A DNA stretch of 36,730 nt from RUG472 sp045224495 (GCA_045224495.1 JBGVAK010000150.1:1-36730), one strand, 5' to 3'. Counted from the stretch's first letter, positions 15,193-24,536 are shown. Made by a program: numbers and translations. Notes: generated by a model not told the origin, from the sequence alone.

Positions 15193-15816
15193 ATGAACCA
15201 GGAAACCTACCTTCGCGACCCCTGCGGCGCATCGTCCCTTCCGTTCTGGAAGACGAACAGCATACCCATCCCCGACGACCTGCTGATCCTGCGGGAGGAC
15301 GATCCGCGGCTCAAAACTGCTTGTCATGGGTACACAGACACACCCTTTTTCAAGCTGATCCACCGCATGGAGGGGATAGAGGCTCCGACCCTGCCCAAAG
15401 GCTTTCGCTTTATAACACCTGGCCCGAAGCAGCTTTCCGAGCATATTTCCGCCTGCTACGAATCGGAGGGAACGTCAGAGGCCGAGCTGCTGACCTATCG
15501 TACCCGTCCCATCTACTCATCCGATCTTTGGCTGGCAGTCATGGACGACAGCAATAATGAGATCATTGCTTCCGGCATCGCGGAATTGGATCCAACGATC
15601 CGTGAAGGCATTTTGGAATGGATACAGGTGTCGCCCGATCATCGCCGTCAGGGGTGGGGAAGTATCGTTGTAAATGAACTCCTGTTCCGTCTGCAGGGCC
15701 GGGCCGACTTCGTGACCGCATCCGGCAAAGTGAACAGTCCATGGGACCCCCGCGCATTGTATGAGCGTTGCGGTTTTATGGAAGGAGTCATTTGGCATAT
15801 CCTCCATAAGGCGTAA
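15193..15816 (+). CDS. GNAT-family N-acetyltransferase
   Basis: 207 residues. The C-terminal half carries the GNAT acetyl-CoA signature: strand-4 segment EGILEWIQVSPDHRRQGWGSIVVNELL with the R/Q-x-x-G-x-G/A pyrophosphate loop (RRQGWG, about residue 150). It ends with a strand-helix segment, ALYERCGFME. The first 70 residues are not assigned. Substrate unknown. There is no Shine-Dalgarno sequence before the ATG, and the -10 box ends only six bases upstream, so the mRNA is probably leaderless. No neighbour shares its transcript: a palindromic element lies before it and a separate gene with a strong ribosome binding site after it. Confidence 0.82.
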   Translation: MNQETYLRDPCGASSLPFWKTNSIPIPDDLLILREDDPRLKTACHGYTDTPFFKLIHRMEGIEAPTLPKGFRFITPGPKQLSEHISACYESEGTSEAELLTYRTRPIYSSDLWLAVMDDSNNEIIASGIAELDPTIREGILEWIQVSPDHRRQGWGSIVVNELLFRLQGRADFVTASGKVNSPWDPRALYERCGFMEGVIWHILHKA

Positions 15817-15975
15817 CTCTTCCACAGAAACCATCGTTGCCCCATATATGGTGATCCGTTATGAGCCGGAGCACCATATCTTCCGTTTTTTGCCCAGAAA
15901 CAGAAAATAGATATTGAACAAATTATGAACATGTGATATGGTATAGGGCAATGAAGGGGGAGAGGAGGTGCGTCC

Positions 15976-16947
15976 ATGCCCAGCCATAAGAGCCGCATGA
16001 TCGGCTGCCTTTTGGGCGGCGCCATCGGGGACGCCATGGGATACCCCGTGGAGTTCATGCGCTATGCGGATATCGCCCGGTACTTCGGCGGTGCTGGCGT
16101 GCGCGACCTTTCCGCCAGCAACCTGGTCTCCGACGACACGCAGATGACCCTGTTCACCGCGGAGGGTCTGCTGAACGCCCACCAATCGGGCAAATCCCCG
16201 GTCAAGAGCGTATACAGCTCCTATCTCAGATGGTACTACACTCAGTGCGGGGTGCGGATGCCCGGCGCTAAGTACGAGGGAGGTTTGCTGAGCGAGGCCC
16301 AGATATTCGCCACCCGCGCTCCCGGCACCACCTGTCTTTCCAGCCTGAGCTCCGGCAAGATGGGTACCCTGAGGGAACCCATCAATCACAGCCGCGGCTG
16401 CGGCGGCGTCATGCGGGTGGCGCCCTGCGCCGTGTTCCCCAACGCCTTCGACCTTGCCTGTCGGCTGGCCGCTATCACCCATGGTCATCCCGGCGGCTAT
16501 CTCTCAGCCGGCGCATTTGCCCTGCTTCTTCAAAAACTGTACTACGGCCAGTCCCTGCCGGACGCGGTGGACGACCTGATCGAAGAACTGGATGGTATAG
16601 AAGATACTGAGAGCACGCGAGACGCCCTGCAGCATGCGGTGGATCTGGCTGCGGAGGGCCGTCCCTGCGCCCTCACCGTCAAGGAATTGGGCGAGGGCTG
16701 GGTGGGGGAGGAGGCCTTGGCCATCGCCGTGTACTGCGCCCTGAGCTTCCCCACGGACTATGCCCAGGCCGTGCGCCTTGCGGTGAACCACGACGGAGAC
16801 TCGGACTCTACCGGCTCCATCTGCGGCAACATCATGGGCATGCTCCTGGGCGCAGGCGCCATCCCCGTGGAGTGGCGGGACGGGGTAGAGCTGTGCAACG
16901 TGATCAGGGCCTACGCTGTACGACTTTCAACCATTCCCCAAGAATAA
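15976..16947 (+). CDS. ADP-ribosylglycohydrolase family protein
   Basis: 323 residues of the ARH/DraG fold. Such enzymes hydrolyse ADP-ribose from modified proteins or nucleic acids, or related N-glycosidic bonds, using two Mg ions. The metal-binding motifs are intact: SDDTQMT at residues 52-58 and NHDGDSDSTGSICGN at 271-285 (D273, D275, D277). The N-terminal GCLLGGAIGDAMGYPVEF is also typical. AGGAGGTG lies five bases before the start, a near-perfect ribosome binding site. No ADP-ribosyltransferase gene is nearby, so the substrate is unknown. A strong double hairpin follows. Confidence 0.92.
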   Translation: MPSHKSRMIGCLLGGAIGDAMGYPVEFMRYADIARYFGGAGVRDLSASNLVSDDTQMTLFTAEGLLNAHQSGKSPVKSVYSSYLRWYYTQCGVRMPGAKYEGGLLSEAQIFATRAPGTTCLSSLSSGKMGTLREPINHSRGCGGVMRVAPCAVFPNAFDLACRLAAITHGHPGGYLSAGAFALLLQKLYYGQSLPDAVDDLIEELDGIEDTESTRDALQHAVDLAAEGRPCALTVKELGEGWVGEEALAIAVYCALSFPTDYAQAVRLAVNHDGDSDSTGSICGNIMGMLLGAGAIPVEWRDGVELCNVIRAYAVRLSTIPQE

Positions 16948-16960
16948 GAAAAACATAACT

Positions 16961-17019
16961 ATAAGAAGGGAAGATGGAATTCGATGCGATCCATGATCCC
17001 TTCTTATGTTTCTCTTTTT
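16961..17019 (+). terminator. Terminator of the ADP-ribosylglycohydrolase gene
   Basis: An 11-bp stem, ATAAGAAGGGA (16961-16971) with TCCCTTCTTAT (16997-17007), has an inner ATGGA/TCCAT helix and is followed by GTTTCTCTTTTT. Confidence 0.88.
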
Positions 17020-17021
17020 GG

Positions 17022-17057
17022 GCGACTTTTTCTCTTTATCAGCAGAGAAAAAGTCGC
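17022..17057 (-). terminator. Terminator of the ade-xdhABC operon
   Basis: A perfect 14-bp stem, GCGACTTTTTCTCT/AGAGAAAAAGTCGC, with an 8-nt loop, 10 bases beyond the xdhC stop. It may work in both directions. Confidence 0.7.
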
Positions 17058-17067
17058 ACAATAAATG

Positions 17068-17559
17068 TTACTCCGTGATCCCCAGCCGCTTCTTCATGGT
17101 CTTCTCCACGGCGTTGAGGATGTTCTCATAGCCGGTGCAGCGGCACAGGTGGCCGGAGAGGAGCTTGCGAAGCTCGTCCCGGGTGTAGAGCTTGCCGCTC
17201 TCCAAAATTTCCACGGCGGACATGATGAAGCCCGGCGTACAGAAACCGCACTGGACGGCGGTCTCGTCGATGAAGGCCTGCTGGATATCTGACAGCTCTC
17301 CGTTGGGGCCCATGAGCCCCTCCAAAGTGCGCACGTGCTTGCCTCTGGCCCATACGGCCAGGTAGATGCAGGAGTTGTAGCACTCCCCGTCGATGATCAC
17401 GTTGCAGGCGCCGCATTCGCCCACCTCGCAGCCCTTCTTCACGGAGGTCAGGCGAAAGTCGTTGCGTAGCATGTCGGTGAGGGACGCCCGGCAATCCACC
17501 ATGCAGGCCACATCCTTGCCGTTCAGATTGAATTCGATGAGCCTATATTGATCCTTCAT
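17068..17559 (-). CDS. xdhC: Xanthine dehydrogenase-type iron-sulfur subunit
   Basis: 163 residues, the small [2Fe-2S] subunit of a molybdenum hydroxylase. The plant-type ferredoxin cluster uses C44, C49, C52 and C64 (GCEVGECGAC). The helical second cluster uses C104 and C107 (QCGFCTPG) and C139 and C141 (HLCRCTGY). It passes electrons from the Mo site to FAD. Its start overlaps the stop of the FAD subunit by four bases (ATGA). It is last in the operon ade-xdhA-xdhB-xdhC, the E. coli XdhABC subunit order. The substrate is inferred (xanthine, hypoxanthine or another purine). Confidence 0.93.
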   Translation of the reverse strand: MKDQYRLIEFNLNGKDVACMVDCRASLTDMLRNDFRLTSVKKGCEVGECGACNVIIDGECYNSCIYLAVWARGKHVRTLEGLMGPNGELSDIQQAFIDETAVQCGFCTPGFIMSAVEILESGKLYTRDELRKLLSGHLCRCTGYENILNAVEKTMKKRLGITE

Positions 17560-18440
17560 TTGATTTCACCTCCACAGCGATTGGTGGCTTCGATAAGGCA
17601 ACGCTTGGCCATCTCCACGGCGATATGCTGCCGGAAGGCCTTGGGCGCCCGCCAGGAATCACGAGGGTTGATGTCCTTCAGGACTTCCAGGGAAAAGGCT
17701 TCCGCGTTCTCCATGGTGAGGGGCTTTCTCTGGATCAGCGCTTCCGCCGAGGGTGCCCGCATAGGCACGGGACCCGCCACGCCGTAGGCGATGCGGACCC
17801 GGTCGAAGGTCTGCTTGTCGGGGGAGAGGCGCACGTTCACGGAACAGCCTGTGGTGGCGATATCCATGGCGTTGCGCATGGCGTACTTGTAGTAGGAACC
17901 GAAGGTGTTCTCATAGCTCGCCTTGGGGATCAGGATGGCGGTTTGGATCTCGCCCTCCCGGATATCCACGGTGCTGGCCTTGAGGTAAAAGTCCTTGATA
18001 GGCACCAGTCGTTTACCGTTAGGCCCCGTGAGCTCGATGATGGCCTCCCAGGCGTGAAGGGTGGAGGCGGAGTCGGCGCTGGTGACGCCGTTGCAGGTGT
18101 TGCCGCCGATGGTGCCGATATTGCGGATCTGGGGCCCGCCCACCAGGTCCACCGCTTCGCCCAGGACGTTGATGTACTTCTGGATGATGGGATCCTTCGT
18201 GATGTGGGAGAAGCTGGTCAAGGAGCCGATGCGGATGGCCTCGTCCTCGTCCATAGATACGCCTCGAAGTTCGTCGATCAGGTAGATGGAGATGAGCTCC
18301 TTGCCGGCCCGCTTGCCCTCGCGCATCTGCACCAGCACATCGGACCCGCCGGCGATGATCTGGGCCTCGGGATGGGCCAGACGTAGCTCAATGGCCTCCT
18401 GGACACTGAAGGCTTCATATAGTTCTTTCATATCGTACAT
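17556..18440 (-). CDS. xdhB: Xanthine dehydrogenase-type FAD-binding subunit
   Basis: 294 residues of the CO dehydrogenase flavoprotein/XdhB family. The FAD-binding motifs are AGGSDVLVQM (residues 30-39) and IRNIGTIGGN (105-114), followed by the C-terminal CODH_FAD domain. It takes electrons from the [2Fe-2S] subunit and reduces NAD or another acceptor. It starts three bases after the molybdenum subunit stop and overlaps xdhC, so the three subunits are tightly coupled. Confidence 0.93.
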   Translation of the reverse strand: MYDMKELYEAFSVQEAIELRLAHPEAQIIAGGSDVLVQMREGKRAGKELISIYLIDELRGVSMDEDEAIRIGSLTSFSHITKDPIIQKYINVLGEAVDLVGGPQIRNIGTIGGNTCNGVTSADSASTLHAWEAIIELTGPNGKRLVPIKDFYLKASTVDIREGEIQTAILIPKASYENTFGSYYKYAMRNAMDIATTGCSVNVRLSPDKQTFDRVRIAYGVAGPVPMRAPSAEALIQRKPLTMENAEAFSLEVLKDINPRDSWRAPKAFRQHIAVEMAKRCLIEATNRCGGEIK

Positions 18441-18443
18441 GGC

Positions 18444-20753
18444 TTATTTCTCCTCTCTCCAGGGATCGTGGATGAGCCCTTCCTCGCTGAAGCGTTTGAA
18501 CAGCACCTTGGGGTTCATGGGCAGATCGTCCACCGCCACGCCGGTGGCGTTCAGGATGGCGTTGCGGATGGCTGGGGCAACGGGCGTGGCCGGCGGCTCG
18601 CCCAGGGCCTTGGTGCCGAAGGGGTTGGTGGGCTCGGGATTCTCCACGAACTGGGCCTCCAGGTGGGGGTGGTCCAAAGTGGTGGAGAGCTTGTAGTCCA
18701 GCAGATTGTTGTTGAGGCCACGGCCGGTCTTGGTGTCATAGAGAAGCTGCTCGGAAAGGGCATAGCCGATGCCCATGCTCATACCGCCCTCCACCTGAGC
18801 TTCCGCCAGGGCGGGGTTGATGAGCTTGCCGCAGTCGTGGACGTTGATGATCTTCTTCACCTGGGCCCGGCACAGGGGCACGTCCACCTCCACCTCGGCG
18901 ACGCAGCAGCCGAAGGAGTAGGCGTTGGACTTGATCTGATAGGTGGACTCCGCTGTGATATGGACGCTGTGGGTCAGGCTGTAGAAGGCCTCCGTGGCGA
19001 GATCGGATAGGGGCATCAGCACCCGGCCGTCCGTGGCGCGGATGATGTTTCCCTCCTCGATGTCCAGATCGAATACCGGCACCCGCGTGAGCTCGTTGGC
19101 GTATTCCAAAATCTTTTTCTTCAGGATCTGGCCCGTCTGCGTGATGGAAAAGCCGCACATGTAGGTCTGCCGGGAGGCGTAGGCGCCCAAGCCGAAGGGC
19201 GTCACGTCCGTATCCTGGTTGGAGACCACGTGCACGTCCGTGTAGCTCTTGAGGCCGATGACTTCCGCTGCCATCTGGGCATAGGCCGTGTCCGCGCCCT
19301 GGCCGATCTCCGTCTCGCCCACCTGCAGCTGGATGGTGCCGTCCTGGTTGAGGACCATGCGGCAGGAGGAATGCTCCAACGAAATGGGCCAAACGCCCGT
19401 ATTGTACCAGAAGCAGGCGAGGCCGATGCCCTTGCGGATATCACCGGTCTGGTCCTTGAATTCCTCCCGCCTCTTGTAGTAGTCCATATAGGCGATGGCC
19501 TTGTCCATGCACTGGTTGAAGGTGTCATAATAGTTCTCGTTCTTGGAGAACCCGTCCTTGAACCCCTGAGGCATGATGTGCTGGCGGCGGAACTCGATGG
19601 GATCGAGGCCCAAAGCCTTGCATACGTCGTCCGTATGGCTCTCGTAGGCGAACATGGCCTGGGGGATGCCGTAGCCTCGCATGGCGCCGGAAACGGATTT
19701 GTTGGTGTAGACCGTGTAGGCGTCGCCCTCCACGTTGGGGCAGGGGTACATCTGGGGGAAACAGCCCATGCCCTTGGCGGCGATGGAATGGCCGTGGGAG
19801 GCGTAAGCGCCCTGGTCGGAGAACATTTCGAGCTTCCGGGCCACATAGGTGCCGTCAGGCCGCACGTAGGAGATGATATGGAACTTGATGGCGTGACGGA
19901 CCCGGTTGCTGATGAAGGTATCCTCCCGGGGTATGTCGATCTTCACCAGCCGGCCGCCCAGCTCCTTGCAGATCCAGCCGCAGAGGGGCTCGTAGAGGGT
20001 ATCCTGCTTGTTGCCGAAGCCGCCGCCGATGTAGGGCTTGATGATGCGGACGGAGCCCCAGGGCACGCCCATGGCCTGACCTACCGTGCGGCGCACGATG
20101 TGGGGGATCTGGGTGGAGGAGACGATGACGGTCTTGCCGGCTTCCTCGTAGGCGTAGCAAATGAAGTTTTCGATGTGGCAATGCTGCACCGTGGGGGTGG
20201 TGTACCATTTATCGATACAGATGAGGCCAGGTTCCTTCCGGGCTTCCTCATAGTTGCCGATGCGGAGGGAGGTGTGCTTGAGGATGTTGCGGGGGAAGTC
20301 GTCGTGAAGCTGGGGCTGGCCCTCCTGCATGGCCTCGATGGGATCCAGGACAAAGGGCAGCTCCTCATATTCCACCTTCACAAGCCGGGCCGCCTGCGCA
20401 CAGGCAACCTCGTTCTCGGCCACCACTGCCGCCACGTCGTCGCCGTAATAGCGCACGTGCCGATTGAGCAGCAGCCGATCCGCCACGTCCTGATGGGCCT
20501 CCTCCACGGACCAGGGATGGCCGGCCGTGGGAAAGGGGATGTTGGGCACGTCGAAGCAAGTGAAGATGCGAACGACTCCCGGTACCTTCATGGCCTCGGA
20601 AATGTCCACGGATTTTACGAAGCCGTGGGCGATGGTGGATCGCACCACCCGGATGAGCAATGCGCTCCTATCGCAGAGATCGTCCGTATACTTGGCGCGT
20701 CCGGTCACCTTGTCGAACGCGTCCACACGGGGCACACTTTTTCCTACGATCAT
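18444..20753 (-). CDS. xdhA: Xanthine dehydrogenase-type molybdenum-binding subunit
   Basis: 769 residues, catalytic subunit of a xanthine oxidase-family hydroxylase. Visible landmarks are GKSVPRVDAFDKVTG at the N terminus, the cofactor motif GGGFGNK (243-249), AMRGYG (357-362), the cofactor segment VGETEIGQGADTAY, and the base-catalyst glutamate in LGEPPATP (about E719). It hydroxylates a purine carbon using water at a Mo-pterin cofactor. The adjacent mocA-like gene on the divergent operon suggests a cytosine dinucleotide form of the cofactor. AAGGAGG precedes the start. The family also contains nicotinate, aldehyde and CO dehydrogenases; linkage with ade, guaD and hydA favours a purine substrate. 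Confidence 0.92.
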   Translation of the reverse strand: MIVGKSVPRVDAFDKVTGRAKYTDDLCDRSALLIRVVRSTIAHGFVKSVDISEAMKVPGVVRIFTCFDVPNIPFPTAGHPWSVEEAHQDVADRLLLNRHVRYYGDDVAAVVAENEVACAQAARLVKVEYEELPFVLDPIEAMQEGQPQLHDDFPRNILKHTSLRIGNYEEARKEPGLICIDKWYTTPTVQHCHIENFICYAYEEAGKTVIVSSTQIPHIVRRTVGQAMGVPWGSVRIIKPYIGGGFGNKQDTLYEPLCGWICKELGGRLVKIDIPREDTFISNRVRHAIKFHIISYVRPDGTYVARKLEMFSDQGAYASHGHSIAAKGMGCFPQMYPCPNVEGDAYTVYTNKSVSGAMRGYGIPQAMFAYESHTDDVCKALGLDPIEFRRQHIMPQGFKDGFSKNENYYDTFNQCMDKAIAYMDYYKRREEFKDQTGDIRKGIGLACFWYNTGVWPISLEHSSCRMVLNQDGTIQLQVGETEIGQGADTAYAQMAAEVIGLKSYTDVHVVSNQDTDVTPFGLGAYASRQTYMCGFSITQTGQILKKKILEYANELTRVPVFDLDIEEGNIIRATDGRVLMPLSDLATEAFYSLTHSVHITAESTYQIKSNAYSFGCCVAEVEVDVPLCRAQVKKIINVHDCGKLINPALAEAQVEGGMSMGIGYALSEQLLYDTKTGRGLNNNLLDYKLSTTLDHPHLEAQFVENPEPTNPFGTKALGEPPATPVAPAIRNAILNATGVAVDDLPMNPKVLFKRFSEEGLIHDPWREEK

Positions 20754-20764
20754 GGATGTCCTCC

Positions 20765-22456
20765 TTACTGAATGAACTGCATCTTGGTCACGTGGAAAAC
20801 GCCCATATCCGTGATCCGCACATGGGGGATCACGGGCAGGGCGATAAAGGAAAGGGTCACGAAGGGGTCGCCGTCGGCGTATTCGCCGATGGAACGGAAG
20901 GCGGTGAGCAAGGATTCCTGGCGGGAGATGATCTCCTGCAGGGGCAGATCGCTCATTAGGCCTGCGATGGGCATGGGGAGCTGGGTCAGGATCTTCCCTT
21001 CGCTCACCACCACGAAGCCGCCGGAGGAGGCCTCAAGGGCGTCTACAGCGGCCAGCATATCCTCATCGTTGTCGCCCACCACGATCAGGTTGTGGGAATC
21101 GTGGCCCACGGTGGAGGCGATGGCGCCATTCTTCAGCGTCATGCCCTTGAGGATGCCCACGCCCACGCGACCGGAGGACATATGCCGCTCGAAGACAGCC
21201 GCCTTCAAAAGCTCCGGCGTAGCCACGAACTTGCCGTCCTTCTCGGGCACGGTCTCAAAGGTCAGGTTGGTCAGCAGCTCACCCGGGACCAGGTTGATGA
21301 CGGGCATCTCCCCATGGACGGGCAGATCCAGCACGCCGGGTTTGCGGGGAGCCAGATGCACGCTGTTGTAGATACGGGGATCGCGCTTGAGGAGCGTATC
21401 GGGATGGGGTTCGAACTTGATACCGTTGGAGAACACCATGAGGGCGTTGAAATCTTGCAGATTGTCAAAGAGCACCATGTCCGCCCGATAGCCGGGAGCG
21501 ATGGCGCCGTAGCGCTGGAGCCCATAGGTCTCGGCGGCGTTGATGGTGGCCATCTGGATGGCCTCAATAGGCGGGATGCCGTTAGCCACGGCCCGCCGCA
21601 GGATGTAGTTGATATGTCCCTCCCGTTCGATGTCGCCCAGATGCTTGTCGTCGGTGCAGAAGAGCATCCGGCGGGTAGGAAGCCTGTTTTCGGCGATCTT
21701 ATGCATGAGCTCCTCCACGCCCCGGCAGGCGGAACCCAGCCGGAGATGGAGCCGCATACCCTTGCTGAGCTTTTCCAAAAACTCGTCGTACTCGGAGCAC
21801 TCATGATCGGTGCGGGGACCGGCGATACAGTAGGCGTTCAGCGCGTCGCCGGAGAGGAGGGGGGCATGGCCGTCGATGGGACGACGCTCGAAAAGCTTCA
21901 GCTTGTCCAGCATCTCCCCGTCACCTGTGACCACGGCCACGTAGTCCATGACCTCGCCGAGACCGATGACCCGCTTCTGGTTCATGAAGGGCTCCATATC
22001 GCTGGCCACCAGCTTGGCGCCGCTGGTCTCGAAGCTGGTGCAGGGGACGCAGGAAGGGATCATAAAGAACACGGAGAGGGGGGACCATTCCGTCTGATCC
22101 AGCATGTACTGGATGCCGTCGGTGCCGCAGACGTTGGCGATCTCATGGGGATCGGCGATGATGGCGGTGGTGCCCTGCTTCAAGATGCATTCGGCGAAAC
22201 GCAGAGGATGGGCCATGGAGGATTCGATATGCACATGTCCGTCGATCAGACCGGGGCAAAGGTAGGCTCCCTCGGCGTCGATCTCCTCCCGACCGGAATA
22301 GGCGCCTATGCCCAAAATGATGCCGTCGCGGACGGCCACATCGCCCTTTTCTATGGTGCCGGTGAACACGTTGACGATATTGGCATTCTTGATGACCAGG
22401 GCGGCATTGCGTGAGGTGGCGTTCAGTATCGCGTTGCGTAATCTGTTCTTGTCCAT
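20765..22456 (-). CDS. ade: Adenine deaminase
   Basis: 563 residues from the chosen start. It deaminates adenine to hypoxanthine and belongs to the amidohydrolase superfamily with a binuclear metal centre. The hallmark GLIDGHVHIESSM (H74, H76, E78) is present, as are ADPHEIANVCG (101-111) and the Ade C-terminal domain, including GHDSHNLIVVG. I chose ATG 22456 because GGGAGG lies eight bases upstream of it; the longer frame start 33 bases earlier has no ribosome binding site and overlaps the -10 region. It is first in the operon with xdhABC, whose product could act on the hypoxanthine it makes. Confidence 0.95.
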   Translation of the reverse strand: MDKNRLRNAILNATSRNAALVIKNANIVNVFTGTIEKGDVAVRDGIILGIGAYSGREEIDAEGAYLCPGLIDGHVHIESSMAHPLRFAECILKQGTTAIIADPHEIANVCGTDGIQYMLDQTEWSPLSVFFMIPSCVPCTSFETSGAKLVASDMEPFMNQKRVIGLGEVMDYVAVVTGDGEMLDKLKLFERRPIDGHAPLLSGDALNAYCIAGPRTDHECSEYDEFLEKLSKGMRLHLRLGSACRGVEELMHKIAENRLPTRRMLFCTDDKHLGDIEREGHINYILRRAVANGIPPIEAIQMATINAAETYGLQRYGAIAPGYRADMVLFDNLQDFNALMVFSNGIKFEPHPDTLLKRDPRIYNSVHLAPRKPGVLDLPVHGEMPVINLVPGELLTNLTFETVPEKDGKFVATPELLKAAVFERHMSSGRVGVGILKGMTLKNGAIASTVGHDSHNLIVVGDNDEDMLAAVDALEASSGGFVVVSEGKILTQLPMPIAGLMSDLPLQEIISRQESLLTAFRSIGEYADGDPFVTLSFIALPVIPHVRITDMGVFHVTKMQFIQ

Positions 22457-22478
22457 CTTTATAACCTCCCATTTCGAA

Positions 22479-22564
22479 GTATACCACAAAGGTCAAAAAG
22501 TTGGAAGACAGCTCTAATTATTTTTTTGAAAGATGTACGCTTTTCACCAGACCTATGATATACT
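22479..22564. promoter_or_regulatory. Divergent promoters of the two purine operons
   Basis: On minus, TGGTATACT (TATACT at 22484-22479) lies about 22 bases before the ade start codon. On plus, TGATATACT (TATACT at 22559-22564) lies 26 bases before the hydA start. Both are extended -10 elements and neither has a good -35 box, which fits activator-dependent promoters. The 75 bp between them is A/T-rich and is the natural place for a shared regulator site; I see no clear operator palindrome. Confidence 0.55.
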
Positions 22565-22590
22565 GTGTATACCAACAGGAGGGCATGCGT

Positions 22591-23961
22591 ATGCGTATAC
22601 TGATCAAAAACGCTTCCCTGGTCTTAGAGGACAGGGTCCAGAAAGGCGATCTTCTGACCGACGGGCGAAAGATAACCCAGGTGGGCGGGGCACTCGACGG
22701 ACCGGCGGACCGGGTCATGGACGCTGTAGGCTGCTACGTGTTCCCCGGCTTCATCGACACCCACACCCATTTCGATCTGGAGGTGGGCACCACCGTCACA
22801 GCGGACAACTTTATGACCGGTACCAAGGCCGCCGTAGTGGGCGGCACCACCACTGTGCTGGATTTCGCCACTCAGGAGCGGGGCATGACGCTGATGGAGG
22901 CCCTCCGCAAGTGGGAAAAAAAGGCTCAAACCAGCAACTGCAACTACGGATTCCATATGGCCATGTCCGAGTGGAACGAGGCGCGCATAGCCGAGATCCC
23001 GCTGATGATCGAAAACGGCGTCACCTCCTTCAAGATGTATATGGTCTACGACAACATGCGCTTGAGCGACGGAGTCATGTACGAGGCCATCAAGCATCTC
23101 GCCAAAGAAGATTGTATCATCGGCATCCACTGCGAGAACGACGACATCATCAAAGCCCGGGTGCGGGAGTTGAAAGAGGCGGGGAGGACTGCCTCCCGGT
23201 ATCACGCCGTGTCGCGACCCAACATCGTCGAGGCGGACGGCGTAGGCCGGCTCATGGACGCGGCTTACCTTGCCGGCGGGCCTGCCTGGGTGGTACACCT
23301 GTCCACCAAAGAGGGTCTTGCCATCGCCCGCCGGGCCCGGGAACGGGGCCAGGAGGTGTACCTGGAAAGCTGTCCCCAGTATCTGGTTTTGGAGGAAAGT
23401 ATGTACGACGCCCCCGACGGGGCTAAATTCGTCATGTCGCCGCCCCTTAGGTCCAAGGCGGATCAGGAGGCGTTGCTCCAAGCCATGGGCACGGGGGAGA
23501 TCGACTGGATCGGCACGGACCATTGTTCCTTCACCATGGCCCAAAAGGCAGCAGGGAAGGACGACTTCTCCAAGACTCCCAACGGCGGCGCCGGCATACA
23601 GAACCGGGCGGAGATCGTCTATACCCGTGCTGTCCAGGGTGGATATATCGATATGGTCGCCATGGGCCAGCTCCTGTCCACCCGGGCCGCCAAGCTGTTC
23701 GGCATGTACCCTCACAAGGGTACGTTGAAAGCGGGCAGCGACGCGGATATCGTCGTCTTCGATCCCCATGCGCCCCATACCATCCATGCTGCCACCAATC
23801 TGCACAACTGTGACAACTCCCCCTATGAGGGATATGAAGCCGCGGGCATGACCCGGGACGTGATCCTGAACGGGGAACTGGTGGTGGAGAACGGGAAGCT
23901 CTTGGCTCCTGGCCGTGGCGAATACGTACATCGAGACCGCTGCGGGCGGTATCGGAAATGA
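22591..23961 (+). CDS. hydA: Dihydropyrimidinase/D-hydantoinase-type amidohydrolase
   Basis: 456 residues. This cyclic amidohydrolase family opens hydantoin or dihydropyrimidine rings. The metal ligands are H58 and H60 (GFIDTHTHF), the lysine that becomes carboxylated K148 (TSFKMY), H180 (GIHCEN), H236 (VVHLST) and D310 (GTDHCS). The relative in the E. coli purine-linked gene set is the phenylhydantoinase YgeZ/HyuA. In this context it could open a ring made from oxidised purines; the true substrate is unknown. I chose ATG 22591: AGGAGGG ends seven bases before it, while ATG 22585 is only one base after that site. Its stop overlaps the mocA start by four bases. Confidence 0.9.
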   Translation: MRILIKNASLVLEDRVQKGDLLTDGRKITQVGGALDGPADRVMDAVGCYVFPGFIDTHTHFDLEVGTTVTADNFMTGTKAAVVGGTTTVLDFATQERGMTLMEALRKWEKKAQTSNCNYGFHMAMSEWNEARIAEIPLMIENGVTSFKMYMVYDNMRLSDGVMYEAIKHLAKEDCIIGIHCENDDIIKARVRELKEAGRTASRYHAVSRPNIVEADGVGRLMDAAYLAGGPAWVVHLSTKEGLAIARRARERGQEVYLESCPQYLVLEESMYDAPDGAKFVMSPPLRSKADQEALLQAMGTGEIDWIGTDHCSFTMAQKAAGKDDFSKTPNGGAGIQNRAEIVYTRAVQGGYIDMVAMGQLLSTRAAKLFGMYPHKGTLKAGSDADIVVFDPHAPHTIHAATNLHNCDNSPYEGYEAAGMTRDVILNGELVVENGKLLAPGRGEYVHRDRCGRYRK

Positions 23962-24536
23962 AGCTGGCCTGCCTGCTGACGGCGGCGGGATCGTCGAGCC
24001 GCTTCGGAGAGGACAAGCTGCGGCTGACCGTTGCGGGCCAGCCTATGGGCATCCACGCCCTGAATGTGCTGCAGGCTTCGCCCTTCGACCTGCGGGTGCT
24101 GGTCACCAGCACGGACAAGGGGTATCTCATCGACGCGGCATCAGAAAAAGGCTTTGCTGTGGTCATCAACCCGGCGCCGGAGCGGGGCATGAGCTCCAGC
24201 GTCCGCCTGGGCACGGAGCATATCTGCGCGTCAGGCGCATACGATGGGATACTGTACGCCGTGGCCGATCAGCCGAATCTGAAGGCGGCTACCGTGCTGC
24301 GGCTCATAGAGGCCTTCATGGCGGAGCCCGGCTGCATCTGGGCACCGGAGGCGGAGGGGAAACGGGGGAACCCGGTGATCTTTCCTGCGGCGCTCTTTGC
24401 GGAACTGATCCAGGTGACGGGGGACAGAGGCGGCCGTCAGGTGATCGCCGCTCATCCGGATCTGCTCAGGACCGTAACCGTACCGGCTGAGGAGCTGAAG
24501 GACATCGACACGAAGGAGGACATGCACATATGCTGA
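23958..24536 (+). CDS. mocA: MocA/YgfJ-type molybdenum cofactor nucleotidyltransferase
   Basis: 192 residues of the MobA-like NTP transferase fold. The nucleotide-binding loop LLTAAGSSSRFGEDK (residues 6-20) and the metal-site segment VADQPNLK are present. MocA adds CMP to molybdopterin to make the cytosine dinucleotide cofactor used by xanthine dehydrogenase-type enzymes; that this one uses CTP is inferred from its linkage with xdhABC. It overlaps hydA by four bases and guaD by seven, so the three are translationally coupled. Confidence 0.82.
   Translation: MKLACLLTAAGSSSRFGEDKLRLTVAGQPMGIHALNVLQASPFDLRVLVTSTDKGYLIDAASEKGFAVVINPAPERGMSSSVRLGTEHICASGAYDGILYAVADQPNLKAATVLRLIEAFMAEPGCIWAPEAEGKRGNPVIFPAALFAELIQVTGDRGGRQVIAAHPDLLRTVTVPAEELKDIDTKEDMHIC

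Noticed and set aside
19230..20771. A 513-codon plus-strand frame, and similar long frames at 21092-22414, 12326-13609 and 10248-11759
   Set aside because: These are antisense shadows of xdhA, ade, gpmI and pgk-tpiA, rich in Gly, Ala, His and Val as reverse-frame translations of such genes are.
22501..22590. Upstream starts for the hydantoinase gene
   Set aside because: The extra 30 residues would be read from the promoter region; ATG 22591 has the correctly spaced AGGAGGG.
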